Notes under the pieces: generated by a model
What the model saw: only the letters and a program-made list of their open reading frames with translations
What the model was told of the DNA's origin: nothing
The model's database searches: none
Part shown: piece by piece, positions 50,189-58,733 of the stretch
Position numbering within the stretch: position 1 is the stretch's first letter
How the letters are laid out: each line of letters starts with the position of its first letter
Source: Mycobacterium sp. Aquia_213
GTDB taxonomy: Bacteria; Actinomycetota; Actinomycetes; Mycobacteriales; Mycobacteriaceae
Assembly: GCF_026625985.1 (NCBI RefSeq)
Contig: NZ_CP113116.1
Coordinates: 5,890,001 to 5,954,000 of the forward strand
DNA: 64,000 nucleotides
Direction of reading: 5' to 3'
Made by a program: the position numbers and the translations under genes

Positions 50189-50989
50189 ATGCCGGCCCAC
50201 CAGCGCCTGTCCGTGCACAACGTCACGTTCTACGGTGCCGCGCTGGCCGAGCTGGAAGCGTACTGGGCAACGCTGGGCGTATCCCGGTTAAGCATCCTGG
50301 ACAGCCAGCTGCTCGATCCCGAGTTTCCAAAGCTGCTGCAGCGCAACGCTTATACCGTAGAGGCGGTCTATCACCTGTTCGCCGGCGGCCGGCTGACCTC
50401 CGACCCGCAGGCCGCGCGGAATGCGCTGATGCCGGTGATCGACGCCGCGGCCGGCGCCGACGCGCGGATGGTCTACCTGCTCACCGGCGGCCGGGACACC
50501 CTCACCTGGCACCAGGCCGCCGACCGGTTCGCCGCGATGATCGCCCCCTGCGTCGCGCACGCCCGGCAGGCCGGTGTGGCGCTGGCCGTCGAGAACGCCT
50601 CCAGCCTGTACGCCGACCTGCATCTCGCCCATACCCTGCGCGACACCGTTACGCTGGCCGAGATGAGCGGGCTGGGTGTCTGCATCGACGTGTTTCACAG
50701 TTGGGCGGAAGGCGATTTCGAGGAGATGGTGCAGCGCGCCCTGCCGCGGACCGAGCTCATCCAGCTCAGCGACTACGTGCTCGGCGATCGTGCGCTGCCG
50801 GGCCGGGCGGTTCCCGGCGACGGCACGATTCCGATCGAGAGATTCGTCGCTCACGCTCTGGCGAATGGCTACTCGCACGGTTTCGACCTGGAACTGATCG
50901 GACCCCGAATCGAGCAGGAGGGCCGTCTGGAATCGGCCCGGCGCGCCTGCGCCGTCGTCGGGGCAATGCTCGACAGATTGGTTGTGTGA
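50189..50989 (+). CDS. sugar-phosphate isomerase/epimerase-like TIM-barrel protein
   Basis: A 266-residue xylose-isomerase-like TIM barrel (AP endonuclease 2 superfamily). Family strands: SVHNVTFYGAALAELEAYW, VYLLTGGRDTLTW, VALAVENASSLYADLHLA, GVCIDVFHSW and HGFDLELIGPRI, the last two carrying typical metal-binding Glu/Asp/His. Members isomerise or epimerise sugars, inosose or hydroxypyruvate. ATG 50189 is 4 bases after the sulfotransferase stop; the longer frame upstream is a shadow. Substrate unknown. Confidence 0.87.
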   Translation: MPAHQRLSVHNVTFYGAALAELEAYWATLGVSRLSILDSQLLDPEFPKLLQRNAYTVEAVYHLFAGGRLTSDPQAARNALMPVIDAAAGADARMVYLLTGGRDTLTWHQAADRFAAMIAPCVAHARQAGVALAVENASSLYADLHLAHTLRDTVTLAEMSGLGVCIDVFHSWAEGDFEEMVQRALPRTELIQLSDYVLGDRALPGRAVPGDGTIPIERFVAHALANGYSHGFDLELIGPRIEQEGRLESARRACAVVGAMLDRLVV

Positions 50990-50991
50990 CA

Positions 50992-52209
50992 ATGGCTTTC
51001 GGCGATGGCCCGGACGACGCGGCGCTGCGCTCGGCGTGGTCCGAGTTCTGTGGGCAGCTGCAGCGAGCGGGCGAGCAGGTCTTCAAAGACGCCAACGCCG
51101 CATCGGGCGCGCAACGGGTGGACGCGTTCCGCTTCCTGACGCAGAACCTGGGCCAGGCTTTCGATCTGTCGCTCGAAACCCGCGACACCGGCTACCCGGT
51201 GCTGCACACGTTCTGCGGTCCGACCCGCAAGCTCGGTGGCGACTGCGCCGACTTCACCTACCAACAGGTCTGGATCGACGGGCAGTCGACCTATCGATTG
51301 TCCGGAAATCGCGGCACTGCACGTTTTTTCAACGTCACCGTCCAGGGTGCGCGGGTGCCCGGGCCCGGTGTACTGCACGAGCCGTTCGGTGACACCCCGG
51401 AGGCCAACCTGTTCGGCGCGCAGATCAGCGTCGGCGACGACGGTGCATTCGAGATCTACATCGGTGGGCCCGAACGCGGGCCCAACTGGCTACCCACCAC
51501 CGCGCAATCGCGAAAGCTGTTCATCCGCCAGGGTTTCGACCGCTGGGACGAGCTGCCGGCGCAGATGCGGATCGAGCGGGTCGACATGTCCGCAGCCAAA
51601 CCGCTGCCCAGCCCCGAAATCATGGTCGAGGCGATGCAATGGGCCGGCAACTTCGTCACCGGCCTGATGTCCGACTGGCCGGAGTTTCCGTTCACCTACG
51701 GCGGTGTCGACGCCGAGCATCCCAATGCGTTTCCGACCATTCCAGGAGTCGGCGCGACCCACGCGGACAGCAAGCGCGGCCGCGCCGCCGCCAACATGTA
51801 CTGGGAGCTGGCGCCCGACGAAGCGCTGATCGTCGAATTCGACGCCCACGCCGGGCTCTGGATGTTCACCAACATGGGCGTCTTCTTCAACAGCATGGAC
51901 TACCTCTACCGCCCGGTGAGCTACACGCCGAGCCGCACCAAAACCGACGGCGACGGGCGCATCCGTCTGGTCATGGCGCATCGTGATCCGAATGTCCACA
52001 ACTGGCTGGACACCCAGGGCTTCGAGCGCGGGAACCTGACCTACCGTCACATGCTCGACGGCGAACCCGCCGTGCTGGACTCGCACGTCGTCAAACACGA
52101 CGACATCGCGCGCGTGCTTCCGCCCGACACCGTCATGGTGAGCGCCGCGGAGCGCAACTCAGCGATGTGGGAACGATTCCACGGTATTCGGCGCCGTTAC
52201 GTCCTCTAG
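50992..52209 (+). CDS. DUF1214 domain protein
   Basis: A 405-residue protein ending in the DUF1214 domain, with GFERGNLTYRHMLDGEPAVLD and an earlier TYQQVWIDGQSTYRLSGNRG. The family is common in actinobacteria and usually adjoins sterol or xenobiotic catabolism genes; biochemical function unknown. Starts possible at GTG 50986, overlapping the preceding stop, or ATG 50992. Its stop shares one base with the GTG of the hydrolase gene. Confidence 0.83.
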   Translation: MAFGDGPDDAALRSAWSEFCGQLQRAGEQVFKDANAASGAQRVDAFRFLTQNLGQAFDLSLETRDTGYPVLHTFCGPTRKLGGDCADFTYQQVWIDGQSTYRLSGNRGTARFFNVTVQGARVPGPGVLHEPFGDTPEANLFGAQISVGDDGAFEIYIGGPERGPNWLPTTAQSRKLFIRQGFDRWDELPAQMRIERVDMSAAKPLPSPEIMVEAMQWAGNFVTGLMSDWPEFPFTYGGVDAEHPNAFPTIPGVGATHADSKRGRAAANMYWELAPDEALIVEFDAHAGLWMFTNMGVFFNSMDYLYRPVSYTPSRTKTDGDGRIRLVMAHRDPNVHNWLDTQGFERGNLTYRHMLDGEPAVLDSHVVKHDDIARVLPPDTVMVSAAERNSAMWERFHGIRRRYVL

Positions 52210-53138
52210 TGTCAAAGGTCGTGACCGAGATCTCCGAAGACGAACTGGCCGGGCTGTCCGAATTCTCGCTGCTGTCCGAGAACGCGGAGCAGGCCGGCGT
52301 TGCGGGTCCGCTGCCCGACGTGGAGCGAATCGAAGTTGACACGCCCAACGGCAGAGTCAGCACGCTGCGCTGGGGCGGCGGCACTCCCCCGCGGATCGTC
52401 TTTCTGCACGGCGGCGGGCAGAACGCCCACACCTGGGACACCGTCGTCGTCGGCCTCGGTGTGCCGGCGCTGGCCGTGGACCTGCCCGGCCATGGCCATT
52501 CGGGCTGGCGCGAAGACGGCGACTACTCACCGCAGCACAACGCCGACGCCGTGGCACCGGTGCTCCGCGACTTCGCACCCAATGCCGATCTCGTGGTTGG
52601 CATGTCGTTGGGCGGGCTGACCGGAATCCGGGTCGGTGCGATCGCACCGGAGCTGGTGCGCGAACTCGTCCTCGTCGACGTCACCCCGTCGGCGTTGCAT
52701 CGCTACGCCGAGCTGACCACCGAGCAACAGGGCACGGTCGCGCTGGTACAGGGCGAACGCGAGTTCCCCAGCTTCCAGGCCATGCTGGACGCGACCGTCG
52801 CCGCGGCACCACACCGCGAAGTCAAGGCACTGCGCCGGGGCGTGTTTCATAACTCCCGCCGACTCGAGAACGGCAACTGGGCGTGGCGCTACGACAGCAT
52901 CCGCAAGATCCCCGACTTCGGTGATCTGTGGAATGACGTCGACGCGTTGACCGCACCCGTCACCCTGGTGCGCGGCGGCTCGTCGCCGTTCGTCACCGAC
53001 GACGACGCGGCCGAACTCACCAAGCGCGCAACGCATTTCCGACAGGCGCACGTCGTCGAGAACTCCGGGCACTCGGTGCAAAGCGATCAGCCCCGTGTGC
53101 TGATCGACCTTTTGAACGGGGTCCTCGGCGCACGCTGA
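52209..53138 (+). CDS. alpha/beta hydrolase (Rv0045c-like)
   Basis: A 309-residue alpha/beta hydrolase with oxyanion-hole motif FLHGGGQNAHTWDT, the HGHSGW cap residue, nucleophile elbow GMSLGGLTGIRVG and the catalytic His in VENSGHSVQSDQ. M. tuberculosis Rv0045c, its apparent counterpart, is an esterase of short-chain acyl substrates linked to lipid metabolism. GTG 52209 overlaps the DUF1214 stop by one base; GTG 52221 is an alternative start. Part of the LLM-sulfotransferase operon. Confidence 0.9.
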   Translation: MSKVVTEISEDELAGLSEFSLLSENAEQAGVAGPLPDVERIEVDTPNGRVSTLRWGGGTPPRIVFLHGGGQNAHTWDTVVVGLGVPALAVDLPGHGHSGWREDGDYSPQHNADAVAPVLRDFAPNADLVVGMSLGGLTGIRVGAIAPELVRELVLVDVTPSALHRYAELTTEQQGTVALVQGEREFPSFQAMLDATVAAAPHREVKALRRGVFHNSRRLENGNWAWRYDSIRKIPDFGDLWNDVDALTAPVTLVRGGSSPFVTDDDAAELTKRATHFRQAHVVENSGHSVQSDQPRVLIDLLNGVLGAR

Positions 53139-53164
53139 GAGTCTGCGGCTCCTACGGTGGTCTG

Positions 53165-53971
53165 ATGACCCATCCCGTTCGCATCGGCGTACAACTGCAG
53201 CCTCAGCACGCCCCCGAATATCGCCCCATCCGCGACGCCGTGCGCCGCTGCGAGGACATCGGGGTCGACGTCGCATTCACCTGGGATCACTTCTTCCCGC
53301 TCTACGGCGATCCCGACGGCGCGCATTTCGAATGCTGGACCGTGCTGGCGGCCTGGGCCGAGCAGACATCGCGTATCGAGTTCGGCGCGCTGGTGACATG
53401 CAACTCGTATCGCAATCCGGAGCTGCTGGCCGACATGGCGCGCACCGTCGACCACATCTCCGAGGGCCGGTTGATCCTGGGCATCGGATCCGGTTGGAAA
53501 GAAAAGGACTACGACGAGTACGGCTACGAATTCGGCACCGCGGGTAGCCGCCTCGACGACCTGGCCGCCGCATTCCCCCGGATCACGTCGCGGCTGACCA
53601 AGCTCAATCCCCCACCGACCCGCGACATCCCGATACTGATCGGCGGCAAGGGTCCGCGGAAGACCCTGCGACTGGTTGCCCAGTACGGCGACATCTGGCA
53701 CGGCTTCACCACCGTCGATACCTACCCGGCCGCCGCGGCCGTGCTGGAAGAACATTGCGCCGCCGTCGGGCGCGACCCGTCCACGATCGAGAGGTCGGCC
53801 GGCGTGGAGGACAACAGCGGCGTTCGCCGCGGCGAGGGCGTCGCCGGGTTGATCGCCAACGCCGAGGGCCTTACCGGGCTGGGGGTGACGCTGCTGACGG
53901 TCGGCGTCAACGGTCCCGATTACGACCTCACCGCGGCCGAGGCATTGTGCCGCTGGCGCGACAAGGGATAG
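53165..53971 (+). CDS. F420-dependent LLM oxidoreductase (Rv0044c-like)
   Basis: A 268-residue LLM enzyme: VRIGVQLQPQHAPEYRPI, EDIGVDVAFTWDHFFPLYGD, RIEFGALVTCNSYRNPELLA and RLILGIGSGWKEKDYDEYGY are the family blocks. From memory it corresponds to Rv0044c, placed after Rv0045c in M. tuberculosis as here. F420 use is inferred. Twenty-six bases after the hydrolase gene and probably its co-transcript; the GntR gene follows after 119 bases. Confidence 0.88.
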   Translation: MTHPVRIGVQLQPQHAPEYRPIRDAVRRCEDIGVDVAFTWDHFFPLYGDPDGAHFECWTVLAAWAEQTSRIEFGALVTCNSYRNPELLADMARTVDHISEGRLILGIGSGWKEKDYDEYGYEFGTAGSRLDDLAAAFPRITSRLTKLNPPPTRDIPILIGGKGPRKTLRLVAQYGDIWHGFTTVDTYPAAAAVLEEHCAAVGRDPSTIERSAGVEDNSGVRRGEGVAGLIANAEGLTGLGVTLLTVGVNGPDYDLTAAEALCRWRDKG

Positions 53972-54090
53972 GCCGTCATTTTGGGTTCGCCTTCAATTCA
54001 TCCGGCAAACACCTTTTCGAGGGCGCGAAGTCATGAGAAACTTCCACCGCTGATCGCTGGTGCGGAGCTGAACAGACGCGAAAGAGACTC

Positions 54091-54831
54091 ATGCCGAAGA
54101 AATATGGCGTCAAAGAGAAGGACCAGGTTGTCAACCACATCCTCAACCTGGTGCTGACGGGGAAGCTGCGCAGCGGCGACCGGGTCGACCGGAACGAAAT
54201 TGCGGTCGGCTTGGGCGTCAGTCGTGTCCCGATCCAAGAGGCCCTGATTCAACTCGAGCACGACGGCATCGTGTCGACCCGCTATCACCGGGGCGCGTTC
54301 GTCGAGCGGTTCGACGAAGCCTGCGTGCTCGAGCATCACGAGCTCGACGGCCTGCTCAACGGCATCGCCTCGGCGCGCGCCGCAAGCAATCCGACGCCGC
54401 GGATCCTCGGGCAGCTCGACGCGCTGATGCGCGCCCTGCGCACCGCGAAGGATTCCCGGGTCTTCGCCGAACTCGCCGCGGAGTACCGGCAGACCGTCAA
54501 CGACGAGTACGCCGGGCCGCGCCTGCACGCCACCATCCGTGCCTCGCAGGACCTCATCCCCCACGCGTTCTGGATGAGCTACCAGAACAATCGCGACGAC
54601 GTGCTGCCCTACTACGAGGACGAAACGTCGGCAATCCAGCGGCGCGACCCGGACGCCGCGCGGGCGGCGTGCGTCGGCCGCGCCTACCTGATGGCGCAGA
54701 CCATGTTGGCCGAATTGTTCCGGCGCAGGGTTTTTGCCGCACCCGACGACGCCCGCCAGGTTGTTTCCGGCCCGGTTCCGATACTGGCGGGGTCCGAGGC
54801 CGTCTGCGGAGAGACGTCGATGGCGGTCTAA
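54091..54831 (+). CDS. GntR family transcriptional regulator (Rv0043c-like)
   Basis: A 246-residue GntR/FadR-type regulator. The winged-helix HTH covers about residues 10-70 (LRSGDRVDRNEIAVGLGVSR), followed by IQEALIQLEHDGIV; the C-terminal FCD-like domain is helical with residues RTVNDEYAGPRLHATI and carries the His/Asp positions typical of acid-binding FCD proteins. Counterpart of Rv0043c. It lies between the enzyme block and the ABC importer and could govern both. Confidence 0.88.
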   Translation: MPKKYGVKEKDQVVNHILNLVLTGKLRSGDRVDRNEIAVGLGVSRVPIQEALIQLEHDGIVSTRYHRGAFVERFDEACVLEHHELDGLLNGIASARAASNPTPRILGQLDALMRALRTAKDSRVFAELAAEYRQTVNDEYAGPRLHATIRASQDLIPHAFWMSYQNNRDDVLPYYEDETSAIQRRDPDAARAACVGRAYLMAQTMLAELFRRRVFAAPDDARQVVSGPVPILAGSEAVCGETSMAV

Positions 54832-54880
54832 ATCGGCTCTCGCCGTGACGAGTTGCCGCCCGGTCGATACGGTGACGGTG

Positions 54881-56689
54881 ATGAACTCGTGCGAAGGCCC
54901 GCGCGCGAAGCGCGGAGCCAAGCTGTTCGGACTGGCCGCCACGATTTTGATCGTGTGCGGCCTGGTGCTGGCCGGGCCCGCGTTCGCCGATAGGAATCAG
55001 TGCGCGCCGGCCGGGGTGGGTAGCGCGCGACCCTTACCCAAGGATCTCACCACCGTCGAGGGCGGCGTCGGTCGCGACGAAGACAACACGACCGCGACGG
55101 TCGAATCGCTCCATGCGATAGATCTCGGCGCCCTGGGCTTGAGCGCGCCCGGTGTTCTGACTGTCGGCACCCTGTCGGATGCCCCGCCATCCGTCTGCGT
55201 CGACGCCACCGGCATATTCACCGGTTTCGACAATCAGCTGCTGCGCGCGATCGCGCAAAAGATAGGCCTGCAAATCCGTTTCGTCAGTACGGATTTCTCC
55301 GCGCTGCTGGCCCAGGTGGCATCCCGGCGCTTCGACGTCGGCGCGGCCTCGGTACAAGCCACCGCCGCCCGGCGTCGCACCGTCGGATTTACCAACGGCT
55401 ACGACTTCGGCTACTACGCGCTGGTGGTGCCCCCCGGGTCGCCGATCAAGAGCTTCAGTGATCTCACCGAGGGGCAACGTATCGGAGTCGTCCAGGGCAC
55501 CGTCGAGGAGCACTACGTCGTCGACACCCTGCACCTGCAACCGGTCAAGTATCCCGGCTTCGCCACCGTGTACGGCAGCCTCAAGACACACCAGCTCGAT
55601 GCCTGGGTGGCACCGGCAGCGCTGGCATCCAATCTGATGAAGCCGGGAGACCCCGCGGAGGTGGTTGCCAACGCCTTCACGCCGGGTCACTTCGTCGCCT
55701 ATCCGGTGGCCAACGAGAATCTGCCGCTGATCAATGCGCTGAACGCCGGGCTGGACGCTGTGATCGCCGACGGCACGTGGGCGCAGCTTTATTCCGAGTG
55801 GGTCCCGCGACCGCTGCCACCGGGCTGGAAGCCCGGATCGAAAGCCGCCCCGACTCCACACCTGCCGGACTTCGCCGCGATCGCCGCGAGCCACCACAAG
55901 CCGGTGGGCCCGGTCGCGCCGAAATCCACTCTCGCGCAATTGCGCGACCAATTCCTGGATTGGGACCTCTACAAGCAAGCCATCCCCGTTCTGCTCGAGA
56001 CCGGCCTGCCCAACACGTTGATCCTGACCAACAGCGCCCTCGTCATCGGGCTGGTGCTCGGCATGGTGCTGGCGATGGCCGGCATGTCCGGTTCCTGGTG
56101 GCTTCGCTTGCCGGCAAGGATCTATACCGACATCTTCCGTGGTCTACCTGAAGTGGTGATCATCCTGATCATCGGAATGGGCGTCGGGCCGCTCGTGGGC
56201 GGCCTGACGGACAACAATCCCTACCCGTTAGGCATCGCCGCGCTGGGGTTGATGGCCGCCGCCTATATCGGCGAGATCCTGCGCTCGGGAATCCAGAGCG
56301 TCGATGCCGGCCAGCTGGAAGCTTCGCGCGCACTGGGATTCAGCTATCCGGCCGCGATGCGGCTGGTGGTGGTGCCGCAGGGTATCCGGCGCGTACTGCC
56401 CGCGCTGGTCAATCAGGCCATCGCGTTGTTGAAGGGCTCCGCGCTGGTGTACTTCCTGGGCCTGGTCGCCCAGCAACGCGAGTTGTTTCAGGTGGGCCGC
56501 GACCTCAATGCGCAGACCGGCAACCTGTCACCGTTGGTGGCCGCGGGGCTGTTCTACCTGTTATTGACTGTTCCGTTAACGCATTTGGTGAACTACATCG
56601 ACGCAAGGCTGCGCCGCGGCAGTCCCACCGACGAGTCGGACGATTCGGCCACCATGGTCACCTCCACGATCGGCCAGGGGATGATATGA
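54881..56689 (+). CDS. ABC importer: fused amino-acid-binding protein and permease
   Basis: A 602-residue fusion. Signal peptide 1-36 (cleavage after AFA); solute-binding domain about 85-325 with the family pattern VGTLSDAPPSVCVDATGIFTGFDNQLL (cited in part) and ASRRFDVGAASVQAT; then about four or five membrane helices in a polar-amino-acid permease domain (GLPNTLILTNSALVIGLVL; the EAA-like loop DAGQLEASRALGFSYPAAM). Such SBP-permease fusions exist in actinobacteria. Start ATG 54881; GTG 54878 is nearly equivalent. ATGA overlap with the ATPase gene. Confidence 0.87.
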   Translation: MNSCEGPRAKRGAKLFGLAATILIVCGLVLAGPAFADRNQCAPAGVGSARPLPKDLTTVEGGVGRDEDNTTATVESLHAIDLGALGLSAPGVLTVGTLSDAPPSVCVDATGIFTGFDNQLLRAIAQKIGLQIRFVSTDFSALLAQVASRRFDVGAASVQATAARRRTVGFTNGYDFGYYALVVPPGSPIKSFSDLTEGQRIGVVQGTVEEHYVVDTLHLQPVKYPGFATVYGSLKTHQLDAWVAPAALASNLMKPGDPAEVVANAFTPGHFVAYPVANENLPLINALNAGLDAVIADGTWAQLYSEWVPRPLPPGWKPGSKAAPTPHLPDFAAIAASHHKPVGPVAPKSTLAQLRDQFLDWDLYKQAIPVLLETGLPNTLILTNSALVIGLVLGMVLAMAGMSGSWWLRLPARIYTDIFRGLPEVVIILIIGMGVGPLVGGLTDNNPYPLGIAALGLMAAAYIGEILRSGIQSVDAGQLEASRALGFSYPAAMRLVVVPQGIRRVLPALVNQAIALLKGSALVYFLGLVAQQRELFQVGRDLNAQTGNLSPLVAAGLFYLLLTVPLTHLVNYIDARLRRGSPTDESDDSATMVTSTIGQGMI

Positions 56690-57435
56690 CCGCCGACACC
56701 GCAGCGCGGGCATCAGTCTCGTTGGAAGCCAGGGACATTCACAAAACGCTCGGCGGGAACAAGGTGCTGCGCGGCGTCACTTTCCAAGCCCCCGCGGGGA
56801 CCACGGTGGCGGTCATCGGACCGTCCGGCTCCGGCAAGTCGACGCTGCTGCGCGCCCTGAATCGACTCCACGAACCCGACACAGGCGACATCCTGCTCGA
56901 CGGACAGTCGGTGCTGGACGACGATCCCGACGAACTCCGTCAGCGCATCGGCATGGTGTTCCAGCACTACAACCTGTTCCCGCATCTGAGCATCCTCAAG
57001 AACGTGGCGCTGGGCCCACACAAGTTGCGCGGGCTGTCCGCGGACGCGGCCAAGGAACTCGCGCTGACCCAGCTGGAGCGAGTTGGCCTGAAGCACAAGG
57101 CCGGTGCCCGCCCCGGCATGCTGTCCGGTGGCCAACAGCAACGGGTCGCGATCGCCCGCGCGCTGGCCATGGCGCCGCAGGTGATGTTCTTCGACGAGGC
57201 GACTTCCGCGCTGGATCCGGAGATGGTCAAGGGAGCCTTGCAGCTCATCGCCGACCTCGGGGCCGGTGGTATGACGATGATCGTGGTCACGCACGAAATG
57301 GGTTTCGCCCGGTCGACGTCGGACACCGTGGTGTTCATGGATCACGGCAAGGTCGTGGAATCCGGGCCACCAGAGCAGATATTCGAAGCGGCTAAGACCG
57401 ACCGACTGCAACGATTCCTGTCCCAAGTGCTTTGA
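56686..57435 (+). CDS. polar amino-acid ABC transporter ATP-binding protein
   Basis: A 249-residue GlnQ/HisP-like ATPase. Walker A GPSGSGKST (about 45-53), Q-loop FQHYNLFPHLS, signature MLSGGQQQRVAIARAL, Walker B VMFFDEATSALDPE and switch His VTHEMGFA are intact. It powers the fused permease encoded just upstream, with 4-base overlap (ATGA). An amino acid or a small amine is the likely cargo. Not present at this place in the recalled M. tuberculosis order. Confidence 0.92.
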   Translation: MTADTAARASVSLEARDIHKTLGGNKVLRGVTFQAPAGTTVAVIGPSGSGKSTLLRALNRLHEPDTGDILLDGQSVLDDDPDELRQRIGMVFQHYNLFPHLSILKNVALGPHKLRGLSADAAKELALTQLERVGLKHKAGARPGMLSGGQQQRVAIARALAMAPQVMFFDEATSALDPEMVKGALQLIADLGAGGMTMIVVTHEMGFARSTSDTVVFMDHGKVVESGPPEQIFEAAKTDRLQRFLSQVL

Positions 57436-57499
57436 CGGGCTAGAAATAGTCGCCGTAGCTACCTTGTACGCCACCCATATCGGGTTAGACTGCCGACTT

Positions 57500-58006
57500 A
57501 TGGCGGACAGCGACTCCACCGCAGCCGACGTGACCGAGCTTGCGGAAGGCTTGCACCGCGCGCTGTCCAAACTGTTTTCGATACTGCGTCGCGGTGACCC
57601 CAGCGGAGTCGTCGCGGGCGAATTGACCTTGGCGCAGCTGTCGATCCTGGTCACCCTGCTCGATCAAGGCCCGATCCGGATGACGGATCTGGCCGCGCAC
57701 GAACGGGTGCGGACCCCCACCACGACCGTGGCCATCCGCCGGCTGGAGAAGATCGGACTGGTGAAGCGTTCTCGCGACCCGTCCGACTTGCGGGCCGTAC
57801 TGGTCGACATCACGCCGCGCGGCCGGGCCGTCCATGCCGAGTCGCTGGCTAACCGGCGCGCTGCCCTGGCCGCGATGCTCAGCCAACTCCCCGAGTCCGA
57901 CCTGAACATGCTGACCAAAGCCCTGGCACCGCTGGAGCGCCTGGCCTCGGGCGAGCCGACATCGGGCCCCGCCGGAGGCGAATCCCCCGCCCGCAAGCGC
58001 GCGTGA
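57500..58006 (+). CDS. MarR family transcriptional regulator (Rv0042c-like)
   Basis: A 168-residue MarR-type winged-helix protein: LTLAQLSILVTLLDQGPIRMTDLA, HERVRTPTTTVAIRRLEKIGL and the wing VKRSRDPSDLRAVLVDITPRG. ATG 57500 is chosen; the frame opens 36 bases upstream. The small palindrome GTAGCTAC (57455-57462) lies before it. Corresponds to Rv0042c but appears shorter at one end. MarR proteins respond to phenolic or acidic compounds. Confidence 0.88.
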   Translation: MADSDSTAADVTELAEGLHRALSKLFSILRRGDPSGVVAGELTLAQLSILVTLLDQGPIRMTDLAAHERVRTPTTTVAIRRLEKIGLVKRSRDPSDLRAVLVDITPRGRAVHAESLANRRAALAAMLSQLPESDLNMLTKALAPLERLASGEPTSGPAGGESPARKRA

Positions 58007-58054
58007 AAGTACCTGTTTTCCAACGGCATTGGTGACGTCCGTAGACTGAGCGCC

Positions 58055-58726
58055 ATGCCATCCGCACTCATCACCGGCGCCGGCGGCGGTATCGGTTCCG
58101 CCATCGCCACAGCGCTGGCCCCGACGCATACGCTGCTGCTGGCCGGCCGGCCCTCGGCCCGGCTCGACGCCGTCGCGGACCGGCTCGGCGCCACCACCTT
58201 CCCGCTGGACTTGACCGACATCGACGAGATCGAGGCCACTTGCGAAATCGTGGACGAGCTCGACGTGCTGGTGCATACCGCGGGGGTGTCCGTCCCGGGC
58301 CGGGTCGCCGAGTCCCACGTCGACGAATGGCGCGCCACCTTCGGTGTGAATGTCTTTGGGGCGGTGGCTCTTACCCTGGAGCTGCTCCCCGCCCTGCGCA
58401 GCGCCCGCGGTCAGGTGGTGTTCATCAACTCCGGGGCGGGGCGTACCGTCTCGCCGGGTATGGCGTCCTATTCGGCCAGCAAGTTCGCATTGCGCGCGTT
58501 CGCCGACTCGCTGCGCACCGACGAGCCGGGCCTGCGGGTCACCACGATATTTCCGGGCCGCACCGACACCGAGATGCAGCGCGAACTCGTCGCATTCGAA
58601 GGCGGTGAGTACGACGCCGCCAACTTCTTGCGGCCCGAAACCGTCGCCGCGGCGGTCGCCCAAGCGGTGGCCACGCCGCGCGACGGCCACGTCCACGAGG
58701 TGGTGCTGCGGCCGGGACGGCGCTAG
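58055..58726 (+). CDS. short-chain dehydrogenase/reductase
   Basis: A 223-residue classical SDR: TGAGGGIG at residues 7-14, VLVHTAGVSVPG, catalytic Ser in INSGAG and YSASK. It is shorter than usual, lacking the C-terminal substrate loop extension. Located between MarR and the convergent leuS gene, whose stop is 8 bases after its own. Substrate unknown; probably NADP-dependent by its GRPSA after the first strand. Confidence 0.87.
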   Translation: MPSALITGAGGGIGSAIATALAPTHTLLLAGRPSARLDAVADRLGATTFPLDLTDIDEIEATCEIVDELDVLVHTAGVSVPGRVAESHVDEWRATFGVNVFGAVALTLELLPALRSARGQVVFINSGAGRTVSPGMASYSASKFALRAFADSLRTDEPGLRVTTIFPGRTDTEMQRELVAFEGGEYDAANFLRPETVAAAVAQAVATPRDGHVHEVVLRPGRR

Positions 58727-58733
58727 ACGGGTT

